Assembly (NCBI GenBank): GCA_036824505.1
Contig: DAITAA010000024.1
Location: forward strand, 1-46,636
Reading direction: 5' to 3'
DNA: 46,636 nt
Source of the DNA: SCUD01 sp036824505
GTDB lineage: Bacteria; Pseudomonadota; Gammaproteobacteria; Steroidobacterales; Steroidobacteraceae
A model generated the notes under the pieces. The model had not been told where the DNA came from and ran no database searches. It worked only from the letters and a program-made list of their open reading frames with translations. A program made the position numbers and the translations under genes. Below are positions 24,266-31,914 of this stretch, piece after piece. Every line of letters begins with the position of its first letter. Within the stretch, counting starts at the first letter, position 1.

Positions 24266-25627
24266 ATGAATACGATCGACCGGTCGCGCGTTGCCGCACT
24301 GATGGAGCGCGAGCGTACGACCTTCCGCCGGCGACACGCGCAGAGCGGTCGGCTTGCCGAGCAAGCAAAGCGCTCGTTGCTGTTCGGCGTGCCGATGAAC
24401 TGGATGACCCGCTGGCCGGGCGATCATCCTGTTTACGTCGACCGGGCGGCCGGCGCCCGCTTCTGGGATGTCGACGGCAACGAGTTCATCGATCTCTGTC
24501 TCGGAGACACGGGCGGCATGGCCGGTCACGCGCCGAAGGCCACCGTCGATGCGATCGCCAGCCAGGCGGGCAAGGGATTCACGCTGATGCTGCCGACCGA
24601 GGACGCCACCTGGGTTGGCAGCGAGATGGCGCGGCGCTTCGGCATTCCCTACTGGCAGTTCACGTTGAGCGCCACCGATGCCAATCGCTGCGTGATCCGC
24701 TGGGCACGCGAGATCACCCGGCGCCCCAAGATCGTCGTGCACAACTGGTGCTATCACGGATCGGTGGACGAGACCATCGCGACGCTCGAGGACGGTCGCA
24801 CCGTGGCCCGCCCGGGGAACATCGGCAAGCCGGTGCCGCTCGATGAGACCACCCGGGTCGTGGAAATCAACGACCTTGCCGGACTCCAGGCGGCGCTCGC
24901 GCATGGGGATGTCGCCGCCTGCCTGTTCGAGCCCGCGTTGACCAATATCGGCATCGTGCTGCCCGGCCCGGGATATCACGCCGCCGTGCGCGAGCTCTGC
25001 AACCGATATGGCGCGTTGCTGATCATCGACGAAACGCACACGATCAGTGCCGGCCCCGGTGGTTGCACGAAGGCCTGGGGTCTGGAGCCCGACTTCCTCA
25101 CGATCGGCAAGACGCTCGGCGCCGGGATCGCGAGCGGCGCGTATGGCATGACCGAGCGGGTGCGCCAAATGGTGTATGAGCACACCGACGCACGAAACGC
25201 CGACGTCGGCGGCATTGGCGGCACGCTCGCGGGCAACGCGTTGTCACTCGCCGCGATGCGCGCCACGCTCGGACAGGTCATGACCGATGAGGCGTTTCTG
25301 CACATGATCGCGCTTGGTGAGCGCTTCGAACAGGGCGTCAGCGGCGTGATCGAATCTCGCGGGCTTCCCTGGCACGTGGTGCGACTGGGCTGTCGCGTCG
25401 AGTACCTGTTCCGACCGGATGTGGCCAGGAATGGTGCCGAGGCCGCGGCCGGGCAGGACGAGAGACTCGATCCATACATCCATCTCTACCTGTTGAACCG
25501 CGGCATCCTGATGACGCCCTTCCACAACATGGCGCTGATGTCGCCGGCGACCACCGCAGCGGATGTCGACCGGCACACGCAGGTCTTCGCCGAGATGGCT
25601 GATGAGCTGATCAGGAACGATGTTTGA
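24266..25627 (+). CDS. Class III PLP-dependent aminotransferase / aminomutase-like enzyme
   Basis: 453 residues from ATG 24266, 2 bases after the stop of the M1 aminopeptidase gene, so translational coupling is likely. The class III blocks are clear: DVDGNEFIDLCLGDTGGMAGHAP in the N-terminal part, D255 in LIIDETHT (binds the PLP pyridine nitrogen) and K282 in TIGKTLGAGI (Schiff-base lysine). SATDANRCVIRWAREIT and NWCYHGSVDET resemble glutamate-1-semialdehyde aminomutases, in which a similar segment is EAxxxAxRLAR and CYHG. It may be a transaminase acting on amino acids released by the peptidase rather than a haem enzyme. Substrate unknown. Its end overlaps the convergent GMC oxidoreductase gene by 17 bases. 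Confidence 0.88.
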   Translation: MNTIDRSRVAALMERERTTFRRRHAQSGRLAEQAKRSLLFGVPMNWMTRWPGDHPVYVDRAAGARFWDVDGNEFIDLCLGDTGGMAGHAPKATVDAIASQAGKGFTLMLPTEDATWVGSEMARRFGIPYWQFTLSATDANRCVIRWAREITRRPKIVVHNWCYHGSVDETIATLEDGRTVARPGNIGKPVPLDETTRVVEINDLAGLQAALAHGDVAACLFEPALTNIGIVLPGPGYHAAVRELCNRYGALLIIDETHTISAGPGGCTKAWGLEPDFLTIGKTLGAGIASGAYGMTERVRQMVYEHTDARNADVGGIGGTLAGNALSLAAMRATLGQVMTDEAFLHMIALGERFEQGVSGVIESRGLPWHVVRLGCRVEYLFRPDVARNGAEAAAGQDERLDPYIHLYLLNRGILMTPFHNMALMSPATTAADVDRHTQVFAEMADELIRNDV

Positions 25628-27191
25628 GGTGTTCGGCCAGCCGGATGGCCAGCGCCACTATCGTCAGAGTTGGATTCGCAAATCCGCCGCCGGGAAACAC
25701 CGAGCTGCCGGCGATGAACAGGTTTGACGTGCCGTGCACCAGCGAATCCGGGTCCACCACGCCCTCGGCTGCATCGCGGTGCATGCGGGTCGTCCCCATA
25801 TGGTGCTTCCCGCCAATGGCAGCATTTCGCCATGCCGAAAGATCGTCCTCGATACTGAGCTCGACATATCCGAGCGATGCCCGCCGGAATGCTTCGTCCA
25901 ACCGCCGCATGAAGTGCCGCATGCTCCGCAAGTCGCGTTCGCTGAGTCGCCATTCGACTCGCGCGAGAGGCCGCCCAAGCACGTCCCTGTCCTGGCTCAG
26001 CGTGATGCGATTATCGTGCTGCGATTCGGTCTCGAACATGGCCCTCAGACGCCAGCGTCGTGCTGGGCCGTCGGCGACCATCAGTTTGCGGACTATCGCG
26101 GTCGCGACATTGTGGGGCGCGCGCAATGCACGCACCAGGCGTCGACCTGCTCCGCCGGGGACTGATTTCCCGCGCAATTTCGAAATCGCCTCGAGGAAAT
26201 CCTTCACGCCGTCGGTCGCAAATGCGTCATGTGCCTCGTAGCGCGGGTAGAAGAGGATTGCCCCGTTCCGCAGGCCTTCGCGCTTGACCACTTCTTGATC
26301 GAGCGACAGCGCGCCGCGCACGAAGGCCGAACTTCCGCGCGCGCCCGCCGGTTGCGGAAAGTAGTGGCCGAGGCGAAGTGCGCCACCTGTGAGCACCAGA
26401 TAGCCGGGGTCCATGAAGGGATGATCGGTGAAATAACGGCCGACGAGACCGCTGCCGTTGCCAGGCACTTGCTGTGAGGCGCTGCCCGATAGAAGCAACA
26501 AACGGGCATTCTCGATGCCTCCGGCTGCCAGGACGAAGCATCCCGCGCGAACCTCAAATCCATGTCCGTCGATCGTACGCACCACTACGCGCTCAACACC
26601 ATTCTCCGCGGCGTTCATGTGCAGCCGCATGACGGGCGCCCCGAGAACCAGTTCGATGTTGCGGGATGCCTCCAGTCGAGGACGATACCGGACTCCAAAG
26701 TTCAACGCGTTGCCTTGAAAGATCAGGTTTCGAACGTCCTGGTCTCCGGCGAGCAGCAGCGGATGTTGCATCCGCGATGCCCAGTGATCCGTATCGTAGT
26801 CGGATGACTTGAGCTCACAGATTTCGTGGGCGCGCTGGTAGAAAGGATCGAGCTCGGTCCGCCCGAATGGCCAGCCGGCGGCCCCATCGCGCGACTCGAA
26901 ATCGCTTGCCTCGAGCGGCCGGCAGTAACCGGCCCATACGCCGGTGGACCCGCCAAGCGCAGCCAACCGGGTATCGCGCAGCGGAGGATAGTGGTCGCCT
27001 GCCGTCTCCCCTTCGAACAGGCTCTGGCTCGCGGCCTCATACTCAAGACCGCCTGCCTCGATCAACGCGATTCGCCGGCCAGTCGATTCGAGTTCGAGGG
27101 CCAGCGTAATGCCGGCCGCACCAGCACCGATGATGCAGACGTCCCGGTCGGTGATCCCGCTCGCAGGAATGCGGTCTGCGTCGACGATCAT
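25611..27191 (-). CDS. GMC-family FAD-dependent oxidoreductase
   Basis: 526 residues. The N-terminal FAD Rossmann loop is GAGAAG (about 22-27) with the later E in LIEAGG; the FAD block LGGSTGVWAG follows. At the C-terminus HHMGTTRM carries the likely active-site His, and FPGGGFANPTLTIVALA supplies the family's Asn/His region. Such enzymes oxidise alcohols, sugars or sterols. It is the last gene of the minus-strand operon: its ATG overlaps the stop of the phosphodiesterase-like gene as ATGA, implying coupled translation, so a sugar or lipid-linked substrate is likely. No signal peptide, so cytoplasmic. Its 3' end overlaps the class III PLP gene by 17 bases. Confidence 0.88.
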   Translation of the reverse strand: MIVDADRIPASGITDRDVCIIGAGAAGITLALELESTGRRIALIEAGGLEYEAASQSLFEGETAGDHYPPLRDTRLAALGGSTGVWAGYCRPLEASDFESRDGAAGWPFGRTELDPFYQRAHEICELKSSDYDTDHWASRMQHPLLLAGDQDVRNLIFQGNALNFGVRYRPRLEASRNIELVLGAPVMRLHMNAAENGVERVVVRTIDGHGFEVRAGCFVLAAGGIENARLLLLSGSASQQVPGNGSGLVGRYFTDHPFMDPGYLVLTGGALRLGHYFPQPAGARGSSAFVRGALSLDQEVVKREGLRNGAILFYPRYEAHDAFATDGVKDFLEAISKLRGKSVPGGAGRRLVRALRAPHNVATAIVRKLMVADGPARRWRLRAMFETESQHDNRITLSQDRDVLGRPLARVEWRLSERDLRSMRHFMRRLDEAFRRASLGYVELSIEDDLSAWRNAAIGGKHHMGTTRMHRDAAEGVVDPDSLVHGTSNLFIAGSSVFPGGGFANPTLTIVALAIRLAEHLKHRS

Positions 27192-28678
27192 GGACCCATC
27201 ACCGCCGTGATTGGCCGCCCAGGCAGGACAGGGTCCGCTTCGCGACCCAGGTACTTCAGGATCGTGGGGAGCAGGTCAAGGACATCGTGACCGTCTGATT
27301 CCGTCCCCCCGCGGGCACCGGGGCCTGCCGCAATAAACCAGCCCGGACCGGTGTGGTTCCCCGAACGGCCAGAAGGAAGTAATCGGGGAACATCAAACAC
27401 AAAGCCAGGCAGCATCGTTGATACGAGCCGTTTGGTGCTCGATGCCGGAGGGCCGGTCCAGGGGAAGATCAGGTCGGGGATGAGGCGCAGGGACGCGGCA
27501 CGCGGATCTGCGTCCCGATATGCGCGCAGTGCCGGGCCTGCGATCGGCACCTGCGATGCTTCATCGCACAAACTCTCAACGAGCGCCTCGATCTCGGCGC
27601 AAACAGCGTCATATTCCCGGCCCTCGGAAACGATGCCCTCGCGCTCCCGGCCACACAGGTTGACGCGCAGGTAACCGGCTTCGTCCATGGGCATCGGGAA
27701 GTAGCGGGTCTCGGCCCAGTCGTACATGCGTCGTGACCAAAGCTGGACCATGCGATCCGTCACGCTGGCAGGCAGGATTTTCAACATCGGCCTGACCCAG
27801 TGATGCGGTAGCTCTTGCTTGAGCCGGTAGAGCCAGCCGCGCTTCGGCGCCCTGCCCGACCTGTGTTCTTCCATCCGGGCGAGAATTTGCGGCAGGAAAT
27901 CAGACCAGCCGCGATTCGGGCCCATGCCATGCACGGCAAACGCGATCACCAGGGTTCCAGTCGGGGCATGATCGATCACCCGGCCGACGGCTGCGTCCAC
28001 GCACTCATAGACATCCAGCAACTGCGCCCGGCCCCAGAGATAGTGGCCGGCGCGGTGCGTGGCCCCGAAGACGATGCACGCGAATTGCCATGGGTGGCGG
28101 TCCAGCAGGTCGATCGCGATGTCGCGCATCTGCTCCGTCGCGCGTTGCAGCTCGACCATGAGTTCCGACAGCGATTCTTCTGTCTGTCGCCCGAAGTGTT
28201 CCCGGGGCATGAGCGGCAAACCGAAACGCCGCTCGAGATCGCGCCAGAGACCGCCCGGCCAGGAACCGCGGGCGAGCAGGTCGTGAGTACCCCAACCGCC
28301 CAGGTAGATACCTCTTAATGTCTTCGGCCGGTCCAGAACCATCGGCACGTCGACGATAACGACATCGAGATCTGCTGCTCGAGTCTCCCAGAACGGGCGG
28401 GCCGGGACCCAGCGACCGTTGGGCACTTCGACACGCATTCTCTCCGGACGCCACTGCTTGTTGTGAAAGAGCCCATGCGATGTCACGGGCTGCCCCGCGT
28501 AGAACGTCGGCCAGACAGCTCCCGCATAACTGTCAGCTGGTGACTGGAGTCGTCCCGTCACCCCGTGATTCAACAGTCCTGCCAGGTTGGGCAGGCGACC
28601 GACACCGATCAGACGCCGAATGACGTCGTAGTCGGCGGCGTCGAGACCGAGCATCAATATGCGGTTGCCCTCGTTCAA
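27188..28678 (-). CDS. Type I phosphodiesterase / alkaline-phosphatase-fold enzyme
   Basis: 496 residues from a TTG start (28678), which overlaps the stop of the glycosyltransferase gene as TTGA. The fold is shown by LMLGLDAADYDVI (metal ligand D13), VWPTFYAGQPVTSHG (nucleophile T58 region) and the late H in the SGNHTGPG block. The usual SDHG metal motif reads AVHG here (V249, H250), so one metal ligand seems altered. Many operons for exported glycans or phospholipid head-group changes carry such a member. Its place between a glycosyltransferase and an oxidoreductase suggests it acts on a phosphorylated glycolipid or on a carrier-linked intermediate. No signal peptide is evident, so it is probably cytoplasmic. 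Confidence 0.82.
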   Translation of the reverse strand: MNEGNRILMLGLDAADYDVIRRLIGVGRLPNLAGLLNHGVTGRLQSPADSYAGAVWPTFYAGQPVTSHGLFHNKQWRPERMRVEVPNGRWVPARPFWETRAADLDVVIVDVPMVLDRPKTLRGIYLGGWGTHDLLARGSWPGGLWRDLERRFGLPLMPREHFGRQTEESLSELMVELQRATEQMRDIAIDLLDRHPWQFACIVFGATHRAGHYLWGRAQLLDVYECVDAAVGRVIDHAPTGTLVIAFAVHGMGPNRGWSDFLPQILARMEEHRSGRAPKRGWLYRLKQELPHHWVRPMLKILPASVTDRMVQLWSRRMYDWAETRYFPMPMDEAGYLRVNLCGREREGIVSEGREYDAVCAEIEALVESLCDEASQVPIAGPALRAYRDADPRAASLRLIPDLIFPWTGPPASSTKRLVSTMLPGFVFDVPRLLPSGRSGNHTGPGWFIAAGPGARGGTESDGHDVLDLLPTILKYLGREADPVLPGRPITAVMGP

Positions 28679-29841
28679 GCATTGCTCCAGACCAGCCGCC
28701 GGTAGACAGCTGTAACTTTCCCGGCGACATCGCGCCAGCCATGACGGGCGACCACCTCCCGGCGAGCGGCATCTCCAAGAGTACCGGCCAGCTCCGGTTC
28801 ACGGAGCAGGCGAAGAATTGCCGCCGCGAATGCCGCCACGTCTCCATCCGCAACGACGAGACCTGTTCGACCGTCCTCGAGAGGCCCGCGCGAAGTCTCG
28901 AATGAGACGATTCCACGCCCGGCCGCCATGTAATTCAGCATCTTTTGCGGAACCCCGTCGCATTGCACCCTCGGATTCACGAGGACGTCACCCTCGGCAA
29001 GACGCGCCGGCAGGCTTGCGTAGTCGGCCTTCACTGCAGAGACAGATCCTGCGACTCCGACGGCATTCATCGCGGGAAGGAGTGCGTCAACGTCACCATC
29101 CGTAACCAGAACCAGCTTCGCGTTGCCAAGGCTTTCACGTACCCGCCGAAACACCTCGAAGAGCAGCTGCATGCCTTGATACTCCGCGAGGTTGCCCGCG
29201 AACAGGATCGTTGGCGCAACCGCTCCCTGGCGAACGCCCGTCTGTGCGACCAGGAAATGATCGTGCTCGACGCCGTTCGGAATCATCGAGATGCGTTCGC
29301 CCGGTATGCCGACCTGCAATTCGAACCACTCTCGCATGCGGTCGCTCACGGCGATGACGTGATCGGCCCGGCGCGGCAACCACCGATCCAGTCGCGCTCC
29401 CAGGCCTGCCACCATTCTGCGCGGCAGACCAAGGCTGTATTGCGGAAGCTCGGAAGCCAGAAGCGTGTGGGCGTCAAAGACGAGTGGAATGCCTGGAGAT
29501 GATCGCCGCGCAAGCAGCCCAACGATAAGTCCTTCGTAGTGGTGGGCGTGCATCACATCAAAGGAATTTGCCTTGAGAAGTTTCCTGACCCGCACGTACA
29601 ACATTGGATCCAGGTAGGCCAGCTTGCGAAATGAAGGGCCGGGCGCGGTGTCGAGGGTCGTTTCCGGTGAACCGACCCGGTCGATCCGGTACTTGACAGG
29701 TATCGACGCATCTCCCACTGGATACGTCACAACATGAACTTCGTGGCCGCTCTCGAGGAGTGCCTCGGCCATGCGATGGATGCGGATGGGCGTGCCCCGG
29801 GGCCAGGGCAGCGGGCACGCCGCAATCATCAGCACCCTCAT
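28675..29841 (-). CDS. Glycosyltransferase family 4 (GT-B)
   Basis: 388 residues from the ATG at 29841, which overlaps the upstream gene's stop as ATGA; the frame open further upstream to 29919 is a shadow of that gene. Start MRVLMIAACPLPWPRGTPIRIHRMAEALLESGHEVHVVT is the classic GT-B opening; HAHHYEGLI and SMIPNGVEHDHF follow, then the nucleotide-sugar block DGVPQKMLNYMAAGRGIV. There the usual EX7E motif reads DX7N, a variation tolerated in the family. It transfers a sugar to a lipid-linked or glycan acceptor at the inner face of the membrane. Part of the coupled operon. Confidence 0.9.
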   Translation of the reverse strand: MRVLMIAACPLPWPRGTPIRIHRMAEALLESGHEVHVVTYPVGDASIPVKYRIDRVGSPETTLDTAPGPSFRKLAYLDPMLYVRVRKLLKANSFDVMHAHHYEGLIVGLLARRSSPGIPLVFDAHTLLASELPQYSLGLPRRMVAGLGARLDRWLPRRADHVIAVSDRMREWFELQVGIPGERISMIPNGVEHDHFLVAQTGVRQGAVAPTILFAGNLAEYQGMQLLFEVFRRVRESLGNAKLVLVTDGDVDALLPAMNAVGVAGSVSAVKADYASLPARLAEGDVLVNPRVQCDGVPQKMLNYMAAGRGIVSFETSRGPLEDGRTGLVVADGDVAAFAAAILRLLREPELAGTLGDAARREVVARHGWRDVAGKVTAVYRRLVWSNA

Positions 29842-30920
29842 GTTGCAGAGCTCCGCACCAGGCCCCGCACCATGCGCCAATAGGCGCGGAATGCACGGTC
29901 TGCAAATGGTGCGAGCCATCGGCCGAGACGGCCGCTGCGGGCGTGCCGGGTCAGCGGCAGCGGGACATCCCGCAGGACGGCGCCATCACCCACGCGCCTC
30001 GCACGCTGGATGACTCGCCGCTCGGCGCAGAGATATCTCCGGCGGGATGCCAGTGAACGAACCGCGCGCCACCACACGGCAAGATGCCCTTCGCCTGCCA
30101 GCCATATCAAATGCATCACCTCGTAGAAAAACAGCGCCGGCGACAGTACGAACAACGTGCGGATCGTGTAGCACTTCGTCATGATGACCCAGCGGTTGAC
30201 CGTCAAGTAAAATGCGCGTGCCTCGCTCGGCATCTGGCCCGGCCGGTAAGAGAGTCCGGGCGTCCCCGATCCATGCCGCACAACCGCCTCGGGCTGCACC
30301 CATAGCGAATGACCGGTGAGCGCCGCTCGCACTCCAAAATCATGATCCTCCAGATTGAAACCAAAGGACTCGTCGAACAGCGAGCCACCTTGCCAGACGC
30401 TGCGATTGAACAGGAAGCACGCCGACACCATGGAACTGGTTTGCGCAGGCGTTGTGTCGAGATCACGCAATGACCGGTCGGCGTTTCGCGTGTACATGAG
30501 CCCGAGGAAATGACAGTCCGCGCTGTCGAACTGAACGATTTCCGGATCGGCTTCGTAGACGACCCGCGGCGCGACGATGCATGTTTCCGGGTGCTCACGC
30601 GTGTGCCTGACGAGCCGCGCGACCGTATCGGAACCGAGGCGGATGTCATTGTCCTGGAACAGGACGAGCTCGCTTGTTGCGGCGGCGAAACCCGCATTGC
30701 GCGCCGCGGCGGGACCGCGGTTCTCTTGCAGCCGGATGATCCTCGCGGATGGACACAGGGTACGGGCCACATCCAGGCTGTCGTCACCGGAGGCATTGTC
30801 GACCAGCAGGATCTCGGCAAACGACCAGGTTTGCATCCGTACGGCCTCGAATGCTTCCCGCAGGTGCCGGGCTCCATTGAAGTTGATGATGCACAACGTG
30901 ACGGCCGGGTCCTGCATCAT
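29838..30920 (-). CDS. Glycosyltransferase family 2 (GT-A)
   Basis: About 360 residues from ATG 30920, chosen because it overlaps the upstream stop as ATGA and follows a GGCAGG ribosome-binding site; a start at 30941 is possible. GT2 blocks: VTLCIINFNGARHL, LLVDNASGDDS, NRGPAAARNAG and FQDNDIRLG, where the DxD-like metal motif reads DND. NLEDHDFGVRA is the acceptor-side ED motif of rhamnosyl-type GT2 enzymes. A hydrophobic stretch (FVLSPALFFYEVMHLIWLAG) near 250-270 may bind the membrane. It probably adds a deoxy or neutral sugar to a lipid-linked glycan. Translationally coupled to neighbours on both sides. Confidence 0.88.
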   Translation of the reverse strand: MMQDPAVTLCIINFNGARHLREAFEAVRMQTWSFAEILLVDNASGDDSLDVARTLCPSARIIRLQENRGPAAARNAGFAAATSELVLFQDNDIRLGSDTVARLVRHTREHPETCIVAPRVVYEADPEIVQFDSADCHFLGLMYTRNADRSLRDLDTTPAQTSSMVSACFLFNRSVWQGGSLFDESFGFNLEDHDFGVRAALTGHSLWVQPEAVVRHGSGTPGLSYRPGQMPSEARAFYLTVNRWVIMTKCYTIRTLFVLSPALFFYEVMHLIWLAGEGHLAVWWRAVRSLASRRRYLCAERRVIQRARRVGDGAVLRDVPLPLTRHARSGRLGRWLAPFADRAFRAYWRMVRGLVRSSAT

Positions 30921-31843
30921 GGCCTGCCGGATCTGAGCCACGCGCCGGACTCAAGGAAACTGCCCGCGAGCGCAACACCCAGCGTTCCGGCGAGAACGGT
31001 GAATGACCAGGCCACTGCATCGGCGGCCTGAATGCCCACTAGCGCGCCGAGTCCCACGAGACTGGCCTCACGCACTCCAAGACCCGCGATGGACACAGGC
31101 AGCATCAGGGCCATTTGCAGGGCCGCACGCATCCAGACGACCGACAGATAATCCACCGGCACGCCGACCGCCTGCGCAAAGATCCACATCGCCCCCGCAT
31201 TGCCCAGTTCCTGGACCATCATGCTCAACATCACAATCGCCTTGTCGCGCGCCGGCAAACGCTTGAAGCGGAGCAGGCGGTCGAGGAAGTCACCGAGTCG
31301 CCTGCTGCCGGATACCGGCCCCGGAATGGCCGGCTTCCAGGGAAGCCAGACAAGGATAAGGCAGGCGGCGCTCACGCCGATGACTCCGAGCGCGACGAAA
31401 CGCAGAAGTACGCCAACGTGCGGATCAAGGAGCAGTGCCGCTGCTCCGATCGTCGCCAGCATCAACGAGCCGACTCCCCGATTCACGACGATCGCTGCGG
31501 CTGCAGCGCTTTTGTCCGCCCCGTACTGGACGTATTTCATCCACGTCGCACCGCCGCCCGCGAGCGCGCCAGGCAGAAACACGGCATAGAACTGCACGGC
31601 GAGCAGAATTCGATACAGGCTGCGCCGGCTGATCATGATGCCCTGACTGTCCGCGATCAGCTTCATCGGGACGGTGGCGAGCGCGCGATTCAGGAATTGC
31701 AGCGATAGCCCGGTCGCAAACAAAAGGATGTTGGCACCGGCCAGGGCATCCATGATCCTTGCGGTCGGCACGAACCGGAACAGCAACCACATTGCGCCGC
31801 AGGCAAACAGCAACTTGAATGCGAATGAGGCAGCCGGACGCAT
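30917..31843 (-). CDS. Flippase-like integral membrane protein (lysylphosphatidylglycerol-synthase TM / UPF0104 family)
   Basis: 308 residues with about eight predicted hydrophobic helices and little else. PGALAGGGATWMKY and the VQELGNAGAMW / PVSIAGLGVREASLVG blocks are characteristic of the AglD/UPF0104/LPG-synthase transmembrane family, members of which are proposed to move lipid-linked substrates across the membrane or work with glycosyltransferases. In this operon the logical role is moving a glycosylated lipid. Its ATG at 31843 is 71 bases after the stop of the 1371-residue protein; that gap contains only a weak GC hairpin near 31872-31890 without a T run, so it may belong to the same transcript. 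Confidence 0.85.
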   Translation of the reverse strand: MRPAASFAFKLLFACGAMWLLFRFVPTARIMDALAGANILLFATGLSLQFLNRALATVPMKLIADSQGIMISRRSLYRILLAVQFYAVFLPGALAGGGATWMKYVQYGADKSAAAAAIVVNRGVGSLMLATIGAAALLLDPHVGVLLRFVALGVIGVSAACLILVWLPWKPAIPGPVSGSRRLGDFLDRLLRFKRLPARDKAIVMLSMMVQELGNAGAMWIFAQAVGVPVDYLSVVWMRAALQMALMLPVSIAGLGVREASLVGLGALVGIQAADAVAWSFTVLAGTLGVALAGSFLESGAWLRSGRP

Positions 31844-31914
31844 GCCGTCAGTCTACTAGTCCGGCATCAAGCTGCCGCGGACAAACCGTGGCACGTTATG
31901 TTGAGCCTCGGTCG

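Noticed and set aside
31872..31890. GC-rich hairpin between the large membrane protein and the flippase gene
   Set aside because: Seven pairs with one G-T and no T run; too weak to call a terminator that would split the operon.
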